Source: Holophagales bacterium UBA2201
GTDB lineage: Bacteria; Acidobacteriota; Thermoanaerobaculia; UBA2201
Direction of reading: 5' to 3'
Assembly: GCA_002327305.1 (NCBI GenBank)
Contig: DCUZ01000005.1
Span: 1-10,727 of the forward strand
Length of the DNA: 10,727 nucleotides
Shown here: one piece after another, positions 1-6,298 of the stretch
Numbering within the stretch: the first letter of the stretch is position 1
How the letters are laid out: each line of letters opens with the position of its first letter
The notes under the pieces: generated by a model
What the model saw: only the letters and a program-made list of their open reading frames with translations
What the model was told of the DNA's origin: nothing
The model's database searches: none
Translations under genes and position numbers: made by a program

Positions 1-50
1 GGGGGAAGGCCCCGGTCTCCTGCCGTACCGGTGCCGCCACTTCAGCAGAG

Positions 51-69
51 CGGATCCGAATGTTGGGGG
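51..69 (+). repeat. Partial duplicate of tRNA-Arg anticodon-to-T-stem segment
   Basis: These 19 bases match positions 173-191 inside the downstream tRNA-Arg gene at 18 of 19 positions. The only difference is C57 against A179. The orientation is the same and the offset is 122 bp. The matched part covers tRNA positions 35-53, from the second anticodon base through the variable loop to the 5' strand of the T stem. Neither flank continues the match, and there is no T loop or acceptor stem, so this is not a second functional tRNA. It may be a remnant of a tRNA copy or of an integration (att) site that used the anticodon loop. The identity is seen directly; the origin is inference. Confidence 0.6.
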
Positions 70-138
70 CTGGGTACCGGGGGGGCGAGACGGGGGATCC
101 TCTTCCCGCTCGGGCGTGGTAAGATTACAGAAAGCATA

Positions 139-214
139 GCGCCCGTAGCTCAACGGATAGAGTGTCTGACTTCGGATCAGAATGTTGGGGGTTCAAGTCC
201 CTCCGGGCGCGCCA
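139..214 (+). tRNA. tRNA-Arg (anticodon UCG), CCA encoded
   Basis: A complete 76-base cloverleaf can be drawn. The acceptor stem GCGCCCG (139-145) pairs with CGGGCGC (204-210), followed by discriminator G211 and an encoded CCA (212-214). The D stem is GCTC/GAGT. The anticodon stem is TCTGA/TCAGA around the loop CTTCGGA, giving anticodon TCG, which reads the arginine codon CGA. The T stem is GGGGG/CCCTC with one G-U pair and loop TTCAAGT. Upstream there is only a weak -10-like TAAGAT (120-125) and no good -35, so the promoter is not clear. It is followed 38 bases later by the DUF523-DUF1722 gene, which appears to have its own promoter. Confidence 0.96.
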
Positions 215-218
215 TTCC

Positions 219-246
219 TTGCATTTAGCCCCTTTTCTGCTAATCT
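219..246 (+). promoter_or_regulatory. Candidate sigma70 promoter for the DUF523-DUF1722 gene, possibly leaderless
   Basis: A -35-like TTGCAT (219-224) and a -10-like TAATCT (241-246) are separated by 16 bases, directly after the tRNA CCA end. A start about seven bases past the -10 box would fall at 252-253, on the ATG itself. No Shine-Dalgarno sequence is visible before that ATG, which agrees with a leaderless transcript. The hexamers are moderate matches only, and read-through from the tRNA is an alternative. Confidence 0.4.
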
Positions 247-252
247 ATCCCC

Positions 253-1209
253 ATGACGACCGACAGGATCCGCCTTGGGATCTCCACCTGCCTCCTCGGC
301 GAGAAGGTGCGCTACGACGGCCAGCACAAACTGGACCGGTTCCTGGCCGATACCCTCGGACGGTGGGTGGAGTGGGTCCCGGTTTGCCCGGAGGTGGAAT
401 GCGGCCTGCCGATCCCCCGGGAGGCCATGCATCTGGCGGGCGTCCCCGCCGCCCCCCGGCTCGTGACCATCCGCACCGGCGTGGACCATACGCAACGCAT
501 GCAGGCCTGGGCCACGACCCGGATTCGGTCCCTTGAGCGGGAGGACCTCTGCGGCTATGTGTTCAAGAGCCGCTCCCCTTCGTCCGGGATGCAGGGGATC
601 AAAGTCTATTCCGCCGAGGGGATGCCCGTCTCGACCAAGGGGGTGGGGCTGTGGGCCCGGGCCTTCATGGAACGGTTCCCCCTCCTGCCGGTGGAGGACG
701 ACGGGCGGCTCCACGACCCCGCCCTGCGCGAAAACTTCCTCGAGCGCGTCTTCGTCCACCGCCGGTGGAAGGAGTTCGTCCGGCAGGACGGCTCCCTCGG
801 GGGCCTGGTGGATTTCCACACAGACCATAAACTGCTGGTCATGGCCCACAGCCCGGGGCATTACCGGGAACTGGGCCGCCTGGTGGCCGCGGGAAAACGG
901 CTGAAGCCGGAGCGCCTTCGGGAGGATTATCTCTCCCTCCTGACGGCCGGCCTGAAAATGATCGCCACAACCCGCAAGAACGCCAACGTCCTCCAGCACA
1001 TGCTGGGCTATTTCAAAAAGACCCTGGACCCCGGCGGACGGGCGGAACTGCTGGAGGTGATCGGCCAGTACCAGCGCGAACTGGTCCCCCTCATCGTCCC
1101 CATCACCCTCTTCCGGCACCACATCCGCCGCCTCGGGGAGCCCTATCTGGGACGCCAGGTCTATCTCAACCCCACGCCGCTCGAATTGATGCTTCGGAAC
1201 CACGTGTAG
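253..1209 (+). CDS. DUF523-DUF1722 fusion protein (YbgA type, TudS-related)
   Basis: This 318-residue cytoplasmic protein joins two domains that often occur together. Residues 5-150 are DUF523, the fold of the thiouracil desulfidase TudS, which holds a [4Fe-4S] cluster on three cysteines. STCLLG (Cys13) and CPEVECGLP (Cys45, Cys50) are present. The usual third cysteine motif SPSCG reads SPSSG here (Ser111), although Cys100 lies 11 residues before it. Residues 165-318 are DUF1722, with FHTDHKLLVMAHSP, NVLQHMLGYFKK, PLIVPITLFRHH and a C-terminal YLNPTPLELMLRN. The length is normal for the fusion. The ATG at 253 is chosen because the DUF523 motif begins five residues later; it has no Shine-Dalgarno sequence. 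The gene lies directly after the tRNA and converges on the CphA-like gene with a 39-base gap. The family call is firm. The true substrate is unknown, and sulfur removal from thionucleobases is only a possibility. Confidence 0.9.
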   Translation: MTTDRIRLGISTCLLGEKVRYDGQHKLDRFLADTLGRWVEWVPVCPEVECGLPIPREAMHLAGVPAAPRLVTIRTGVDHTQRMQAWATTRIRSLEREDLCGYVFKSRSPSSGMQGIKVYSAEGMPVSTKGVGLWARAFMERFPLLPVEDDGRLHDPALRENFLERVFVHRRWKEFVRQDGSLGGLVDFHTDHKLLVMAHSPGHYRELGRLVAAGKRLKPERLREDYLSLLTAGLKMIATTRKNANVLQHMLGYFKKTLDPGGRAELLEVIGQYQRELVPLIVPITLFRHHIRRLGEPYLGRQVYLNPTPLELMLRNHV

Positions 1210-1220
1210 GGAGGGTCAGG

Positions 1221-1241
1221 CGGCCCCGGGGGAACGGGCCG
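1221..1241. terminator. Hairpin between convergent genes, possible weak bidirectional terminator
   Basis: CGGCCC (1221-1226) and GGGCCG (1236-1241) form a six-pair GC stem around a nine-base loop, in the 39-base gap between two genes that end toward each other. The position suits transcription termination for both. There is no T tract on either side, so intrinsic termination is not shown. Confidence 0.3.
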
Positions 1242-1248
1242 GGAACGA

Positions 1249-3933
1249 TCACCGCGGCGGGCGCACCGGCTCCGGCCCGGCCGGAGCGCCCCCAAACGCC
1301 CGGATGACCTGGAGCGTCGCCTCGGCCCGGGGGGAAAGGATGACGATGAGGCGCCCGGGCTTCCCCTTCATCAGGGCCTTCCGCCACGCCTCCCCGGGAT
1401 CGGTGAAGGTCTTGAGGCGGGCGGCGGCGAACCCGGAGGCCAGGACCCCTTCCCTCAACAGGCGCAGCACTTCCCCCTCCGGGCGCCCCCGCAGATCGTA
1501 TCCCTCGTAGAGATAGATCTCGTCGTAAGTCGCCCCGGCCAGGGTGCCGAGGGCCCGGATCTCCTCGTCCGAGCGGTCGCCGGCAGCGTCCAGGACCCCC
1601 AGTTTCTCCCCCGGCACCTGACGGAGAAAGGCCTGGAGGGAGCCGAAGGAAGCGGCGTTATGGGCGTAATCGAGCAGGACCTCGAAATCCTTCACCTTCA
1701 ACAGGTTCATCCGGCCCGGCAGGTGCTCGGGGTCGGGAAGGAAAGTCCGCAACCCCTCCAGGAGGGTCTCCTGCCCCAGGCCGTGCGCGTAAAGAGCGGC
1801 CGTGGCGGCCAGGAGGGCGTCGATGTTGATGGAGGCGCGCCCGGCGAAGGCCAGGGGGATGTCGGCCAGAGCCGCCAGGACCACCCGCCGCGGGCCGTCG
1901 AGGATGACCACCCGCTCCCCTTCCAGGACCACCGCCAGCCCCCCCGCCTCCGCGTGGGACTTCACGGCGGGGTTGTCGGCCGCGTGGGAGAAAAGGGCCA
2001 GCCGGCTCTTGACCCGGCCCGCCATCTCCATGACCAGTTCGTGGTCCGCGTTGAGGACGGCGCACCCCCCGGGATAGACCTGCTCGGCCACGACCGACTT
2101 GGCGTAGGCCAGGTCCTCGAGGTACTTGATGTCGTCGCTCCCCACGTGGTCGTCGTGGATGTTGAGGACGATGCCGCAGTCGGCGTATTCGTAGCCCAGA
2201 CCCCGCCGCAGGATCCCCTCCCGCGCCGTCTCCAGGACGGCGCAGTCGATCGTCGGGTCCTTCAGCACCAGGGCCACGTGCTCGGGGTAGGTCATGTCCC
2301 CCTTCATCAGGCACCGTCCGGCGATGACCAGCCCCTCGGTGGTGGTGGTCCCCACGGTCCGCCCCGCCAGCGCGAGGCAATGGGAGAGGAGCGCCACGGC
2401 GGTGGTCTTGCCCAAAGTGCCGGTGACGGAGAACAGGGGGATGCGCGCCGGCGTCCCGGGGGGGAAGAGCATGTCCAGCAGGGCGCCGGCCACGGGACGG
2501 GATTTCCCCGCGGTGGGGCGCAGATGCATCCGGAAATCGGGGGCGGCGTTGACCTCGAGGAACCGGCCGCCGCTCTCGAGGATCGGTTCCCCGATGTCGG
2601 CGGCGATGCAGTCCACCCCGGCGACGTTGAGGCCGACGGCGCGGGCGGCCCGCTCGGCCAGGAACCGGTTGAGAGGATGGACGGCGTCGGTCACGTCCAG
2701 CGCCGAGCCGCCCACCTTGGGGTTGCCGGTCAGGGCCAGGACCACCACCTCCCCTTTCGGCGGGACCGACTCCAACCCGTAGCCCTTGAGCGCCAGGAGG
2801 CGGAGGACCTCGTCGGTGACCTCGACGCGCGTCAGGAGCGACTTGTCGCCGAAGCCCCGCCGTGGGTCCGCGTTGAGACGCTCGATCAGGGCCTGCATGG
2901 GGGTGGCGCCGTCGCCGATGACATAGGGGGGCACGAGCTGGACGGCGGCGGCCAGCCGGTAGTCAATCACCAGCAGGCGGTAGGCCTTGCCGGGAACGAA
3001 GGGCTGGACCAGGACGGCGGCGCCGCCCTCCTGCGCGAGGGCGAACGCCTCCCGCACGGCCTGGGGTGTTTCGACCGCCAGCGTCGCCCCGGCCCCCAGC
3101 GCCCCCTGGACCGGCTTGAGGACGACGGGCCCGCCGAGCCGCCGTTGGAATTCCAGCGCGTCCTCGACCCGCACCGCGCGCAGGGTCTCCGGCACGGGAA
3201 CGCCGGCGTCCTGGAGGGCCATGGCGGTGAGGGCCTTGTCGTCGGCCGTCTCCACCGCGATGATGCTGGTGTCGGAGGTGACGGTGGCCCGCACCCACTT
3301 GCGGTAGCGGCCGGTCCCCAACTGGACCAGATTGTAGGCGTCCAGCCGGAGCCACGGGATCTGCCGCGCGGCCGCCTCGTCCACGATGGCCTGGGTGGAG
3401 GGCCCCAGGAGGCGCTTCTCCCGGATCTCGACCAGCGTCTGGACCGCCGCCGCCGCGTCGAAGGGCCTCGCCTCGAGCAGGGCGTTGATCAAGTTGACGG
3501 CCGCCTTGCCGGCATAGACGCCGGCCACCTCGTCGATGAACCGGAACACGACGTTGTAGACCCCCTGCACGCTGGTGGAGCGGGTCTTGCCGTAGCCCAC
3601 ATCCATCCCGGCGAGGGTCTGCAGTTCGATGGCCGTGTGCTCCACCACATGGCCCAGGAGCGTCCCCTTTTCCACGCGGAAGAAAAAGCCGCCCGGCCGC
3701 TTCTCGGAGCACTGGTGCTCGGCCAGCGAGGGAACGGCGGCGGCCAACCGCTCGTAGAAGCCGGGGATGGCGTTGGTGAATACTTCGTCGTAGCCCCCCA
3801 GGTCCAGGCGCAGGACCACGATGGGGCCGCCGGAGAAATAGTTGGCCCCGTGCATGGTCTTGATCTCCTGCACCTTCAGGGGACCGGGCAGGAGGGCATA
3901 ATCCCAATAGGCCTGCATCTCGGCCTGGCTCAC
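1249..3933 (-). CDS. Cyanophycin synthetase-like ATP-dependent ligase (CphA family, divergent)
   Basis: At 894 residues it has the normal CphA length and order. CphA makes multi-L-arginyl-poly-L-aspartate in the cytoplasm, one ATP-dependent domain adding Asp and the other Arg. The N-terminal domain (about 20-160) has RPGGFFFRVEKGTLLGHVVE and LQTLAGMDVGYGKTR. An ATP-grasp domain (about 215-490) has VVLKPVQGALGAG, DPRRGFGDKSLLT and FLEVNAAPDFRMHLRP. A Mur-ligase domain (about 500-885) has VTGTLGKTT (Lys509), LETAREGILRRGLG, NIHDDH, DYAHN and GDRSDEEIRALG. Several motifs differ from those I recall as typical: the ATP-grasp loop is usually DGNHGRG, the Walker A usually GTNGKTT, and the RRNANLSTGG stretch is replaced by LALTGNPKVGG. 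The start is GTG at 3933, with GGAG six bases upstream; an internal ATG five codons on is weaker. It has its own promoter and no cyanophycinase gene in view. Family membership is firm, but the polymer made is uncertain. Confidence 0.88.
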   Translation of the reverse strand: MSQAEMQAYWDYALLPGPLKVQEIKTMHGANYFSGGPIVVLRLDLGGYDEVFTNAIPGFYERLAAAVPSLAEHQCSEKRPGGFFFRVEKGTLLGHVVEHTAIELQTLAGMDVGYGKTRSTSVQGVYNVVFRFIDEVAGVYAGKAAVNLINALLEARPFDAAAAVQTLVEIREKRLLGPSTQAIVDEAAARQIPWLRLDAYNLVQLGTGRYRKWVRATVTSDTSIIAVETADDKALTAMALQDAGVPVPETLRAVRVEDALEFQRRLGGPVVLKPVQGALGAGATLAVETPQAVREAFALAQEGGAAVLVQPFVPGKAYRLLVIDYRLAAAVQLVPPYVIGDGATPMQALIERLNADPRRGFGDKSLLTRVEVTDEVLRLLALKGYGLESVPPKGEVVVLALTGNPKVGGSALDVTDAVHPLNRFLAERAARAVGLNVAGVDCIAADIGEPILESGGRFLEVNAAPDFRMHLRPTAGKSRPVAGALLDMLFPPGTPARIPLFSVTGTLGKTTAVALLSHCLALAGRTVGTTTTEGLVIAGRCLMKGDMTYPEHVALVLKDPTIDCAVLETAREGILRRGLGYEYADCGIVLNIHDDHVGSDDIKYLEDLAYAKSVVAEQVYPGGCAVLNADHELVMEMAGRVKSRLALFSHAADNPAVKSHAEAGGLAVVLEGERVVILDGPRRVVLAALADIPLAFAGRASINIDALLAATAALYAHGLGQETLLEGLRTFLPDPEHLPGRMNLLKVKDFEVLLDYAHNAASFGSLQAFLRQVPGEKLGVLDAAGDRSDEEIRALGTLAGATYDEIYLYEGYDLRGRPEGEVLRLLREGVLASGFAAARLKTFTDPGEAWRKALMKGKPGRLIVILSPRAEATLQVIRAFGGAPAGPEPVRPPR

Positions 3934-3980
3934 GGGATTCTCCGGACGGACGGTTCAAGGGGCGGGGTCAAGGGACATTC

Positions 3981-4009
3981 AGTATAAGGGGCGCCATGCC
4001 GCAAGTCAA
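3981..4009 (-). promoter_or_regulatory. Sigma70-type promoter of the CphA-like gene
   Basis: On the minus strand, TTGACT (plus-strand 4004-4009) is followed after exactly 17 bases by TATACT (plus-strand 3981-3986). Both hexamers are close to consensus. The predicted start near 3974 gives a leader of about 40 nt before the GTG at 3933. The promoter faces away from fbaB, so the two genes are divergently transcribed. Confidence 0.8.
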
Positions 4010-4028
4010 CACCGCGCGATCATGGTCC

Positions 4029-4070
4029 GGTTCCAGGTTCCAGGTTCCAGGTTTCAGGTTTCAGGTTCAA
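4029..4070 (+). repeat. Left array of heptanucleotide repeats (GGTTCCA type)
   Basis: Six contiguous 7-bp units: GGTTCCA three times (4029-4049), GGTTTCA twice (4050-4063), and a degenerate GGTTCAA (4064-4070). The array lies between the two divergent promoters. It is nearly the reverse complement of the right array at 4122-4156, and the two can form a long hairpin. No coding function is apparent. Confidence 0.95.
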
Positions 4071-4156
4071 TACCGTCGTGCGCTCGGGAGCCGACAAGCC
4101 CGTCAAATTTCCATTTTTTATCCTGGATCTTGGAACTTGGAACTTGGAACTTGGAA
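4031..4156 (+). other. Long hairpin formed by inverted heptad arrays
   Basis: Pairing 4031-4065 with 4122-4156 gives 35 positions: 28 Watson-Crick pairs, six G-U pairs and a single T-T mismatch (4059/4128). The loop is 56 bases and contains a small GC hairpin and a T6 run. Because the six non-canonical positions are G-U only in RNA of the plus orientation and become A-C mismatches in the opposite RNA, the structure is more stable as a plus-strand transcript. Whether it is transcribed is unknown, because the fbaB promoter identified lies at its right edge. Confidence 0.7.
4122..4156 (+). repeat. Right array of heptanucleotide repeats (CTTGGAA type)
   Basis: Four exact tandem CTTGGAA units (4129-4156) are preceded by one degenerate unit, CCTGGAT (4122-4128). 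They are complementary to the left array in opposite orientation. The last unit overlaps the best -35 candidate of the fbaB promoter. Heptad arrays of this look are known to me as dispersed intergenic repeats in several GC-rich genomes, but the family was not checked here. Confidence 0.95.
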
Positions 4157-4180
4157 ATGCAGCTTGATTTGGGCTATACT
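4151..4180 (+). promoter_or_regulatory. Candidate sigma70 promoter of fbaB-gpmA
   Basis: A good -10 box TATACT (4175-4180) lies 50 bases before the fbaB start. The best -35 is TTGGAA (4151-4156), 18 bases upstream and matching consensus at four of six positions. That hexamer is the end of the last heptad repeat. Transcription would start near 4187, just before the GC hairpin at 4189-4206. The -10 box is convincing; the -35 is moderate. Confidence 0.6.
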
Positions 4181-4188
4181 GACATCCC

Positions 4189-4206
4189 GGGGCCGCCCGC
4201 GGCCCC
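4189..4206 (+). promoter_or_regulatory. GC hairpin at the predicted 5' end of the fbaB transcript
   Basis: GGGGCCG (4189-4195) pairs with CGGCCCC (4200-4206) around a four-base loop. The predicted transcription start is two or three bases upstream, so the mRNA would begin almost directly with a stem. Such 5'-terminal stems are known to protect some bacterial mRNAs from 5'-end-dependent decay. The ribosome binding site at 4219-4225 lies outside the stem and stays free. Confidence 0.5.
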
Positions 4207-4230
4207 GCTAATACCCAAAGGAGGGACCCC

Positions 4231-5280
<1,050 letters not shown>

Positions 5281-5285
5281 GGACA

Positions 5286-5305
5286 GGGCACAGCATGCTG
5301 TGCCC
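5286..5305. repeat. Perfect 20-bp intergenic palindrome
   Basis: GGGCACAGCA is followed immediately by its exact reverse complement. It sits six bases after the fbaB stop codon and 24 bases before the gpmA start, and is followed by CCTACA. It may act as an RNA stem that tunes gpmA expression or protects the fbaB 3' end. It also resembles the dispersed short palindromes ending in GCCCCTACA that occur in many bacterial genomes. There is no T tract, so it is not a typical terminator. As a hairpin it would need a small loop, leaving about eight pairs. Confidence 0.85.
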
Positions 5306-5329
5306 CTACATTGATTGAAGGGGGCGTTG

Positions 5330-6076
5330 ATGTACAAGATCGTTCTTCTGCGCCACGGGGAAAGCACCTGGAACAAAGAGAACCGCTTCACCGGCTGGAC
5401 CGATGTGGACCTCTCCGAAAAGGGCCTTCACGAGGCCCGCGAGGCCGGGCGGACGCTCAAGAATGAAGGGTACGATTTCGACCTGGCCTTCACCTCGGTC
5501 CTCAAACGGGCCGTCCGCACCCTCTGGATCGCCCTCGACGCGATGGACCTCATGTGGATCCCCGTCGTCCGCTCCTGGCGCCTCAACGAGCGCCACTACG
5601 GGGCCCTGCAGGGGCTGAACAAGGCCGAGACGGCTAAGAAGTTCGGCGAAGAACAGGTCAAGATCTGGCGCCGCTCCTACGACACCCCTCCCCCGGCGCT
5701 GGAGCCCTCCGACGAGCGGTGGCCCGGGCGCGATCCCCGCTACCGGGAGATGGACCCGCGGAGCGTCCCCCTGACCGAGTGCCTCAAGGACACGGTCGAG
5801 CGCGCCCTCCCGTTCTGGCACGATGCCATCGTCCCGGCCCTCCGGGACGGCAGACGAGTGCTGGTGGCCGCCCACGGCAACTCCCTGAGGGCCATGGTCA
5901 AGTATTTGGACGGCGTCTCCGACGCCGACATCGTGGGGCTCAACATCCCCACCGGCATCCCATTGGTCTACGAATTGGACGAACATCTCAGGCCGCTGAA
6001 ATCATATTATCTCGGCGACGCGGAAGCGGCGAAGAAAGCCGCCGAGGCCGTGGCCGCCCAGGGCAGGGCGACCTGA
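5330..6076 (+). CDS. gpmA: 2,3-bisphosphoglycerate-dependent phosphoglycerate mutase
   Basis: It interconverts 3-phosphoglycerate and 2-phosphoglycerate through a phosphohistidine in cytoplasmic glycolysis and gluconeogenesis. The 248 residues match the usual length of the cofactor-dependent family. VLLRHGESTWNKENRFTGW carries the phosphorylated His9 and Arg8. LNERHYGALQGLNK carries the catalytic Glu87, and AAHGNSLRAMVKYL carries the second catalytic His182. The family signature WPGRDPRYR is at 131-139. The start is placed at ATG 5330, since MYKIVLLRHGES is the normal family N-terminus and AAGGGGG (5318-5324) is a suitably spaced ribosome binding site. An in-frame TTG at 5315 would add five residues and is less likely. 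It lies 49 bases behind fbaB, with only a palindrome between, so co-transcription is likely. The Ala/Glu-rich tail (about 231-248) may be disordered. Confidence 0.96.
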   Translation: MYKIVLLRHGESTWNKENRFTGWTDVDLSEKGLHEAREAGRTLKNEGYDFDLAFTSVLKRAVRTLWIALDAMDLMWIPVVRSWRLNERHYGALQGLNKAETAKKFGEEQVKIWRRSYDTPPPALEPSDERWPGRDPRYREMDPRSVPLTECLKDTVERALPFWHDAIVPALRDGRRVLVAAHGNSLRAMVKYLDGVSDADIVGLNIPTGIPLVYELDEHLRPLKSYYLGDAEAAKKAAEAVAAQGRAT

Positions 6077-6108
6077 AGGCCGGAAAGAGGATTGTGACAA
6101 GGCCCCCC

Positions 6109-6137
6109 TTGACATCACCCCCCAAAGGCACTATTCT
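6109..6137 (+). promoter_or_regulatory. Strong sigma70 promoter of the large secreted protein gene
   Basis: TTGACA (6109-6114), an exact -35 consensus, is followed after 17 bases by TATTCT (6132-6137), which matches the -10 consensus at four of six positions. The predicted start near 6144 leaves a leader of about 155 nt before the ATG at 6299. A short inverted repeat, CAAGG/CCTTG (6098-6102/6107-6111), overlaps the -35 box and could be an operator, but it is too short to be sure. Confidence 0.8.
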
Positions 6138-6235
6138 ATCCCCGTGCGTTTCCAGCCCAGCCATATTATCTTATTGATGAATAGCCCCACCCTTTGGTGC
6201 AGGACCCGCCCGTTGACCGATTCGATCTCCATCTG

Positions 6236-6255
6236 CGGCCGCCCGAGGGCGGCCG
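6236..6255 (+). promoter_or_regulatory. GC-rich hairpin in the leader of the large secreted protein gene
   Basis: CGGCCGCC (6236-6243) pairs perfectly with GGCGGCCG (6248-6255) around the loop CGAG and is followed by TTT. It lies between the promoter and the ribosome binding site (6287-6293). It has the look of a short intrinsic terminator or attenuator, although the T run is only three bases. A smaller stem, CACC/GGTG (6188-6191/6196-6199), precedes it. No known riboswitch class was recognised in the leader. Confidence 0.5.
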
Positions 6256-6298
6256 TTTCGCATCTCAATCCCCAAAAGAAACCATCAAGGAGGATGTC

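Noticed and set aside
31..228. A 65-codon plus-strand frame at the window start
   Set aside because: It reads straight through the tRNA-Arg gene, so it is not a protein-coding gene. Two other short frames in 1-138 end at stops near 121 and 138, and could be the tail of an upstream gene, but they show no recognisable sequence.
193..1203. A 336-codon minus-strand frame covering the DUF523-DUF1722 gene
   Set aside because: It runs into the tRNA gene and mirrors a plus-strand gene with clear domain signatures.
1660..3987. A 775-codon open frame on the plus strand, opposite the CphA-like gene
   Set aside because: It is a Gly/Asp/His/Val-rich shadow of a gene with full-length family motifs, with no ribosome binding site or known domain.
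4029..4156. CRISPR array
   Set aside because: The repeat units are seven bases long, contiguous and without spacers, and the two arrays are inverted relative to each other.
6098..6111. Short inverted repeat CAAGG/CCTTG overlapping the -35 box of the large gene
   Set aside because: Five base pairs is too short to claim an operator, and part of it is simply the -35 consensus. It is noted under the promoter only.
6144..6298. A c-di-GMP (GEMM) or other known riboswitch in the leader
   Set aside because: The conserved GEMM core and other familiar aptamer motifs are not present; only simple stems are visible.
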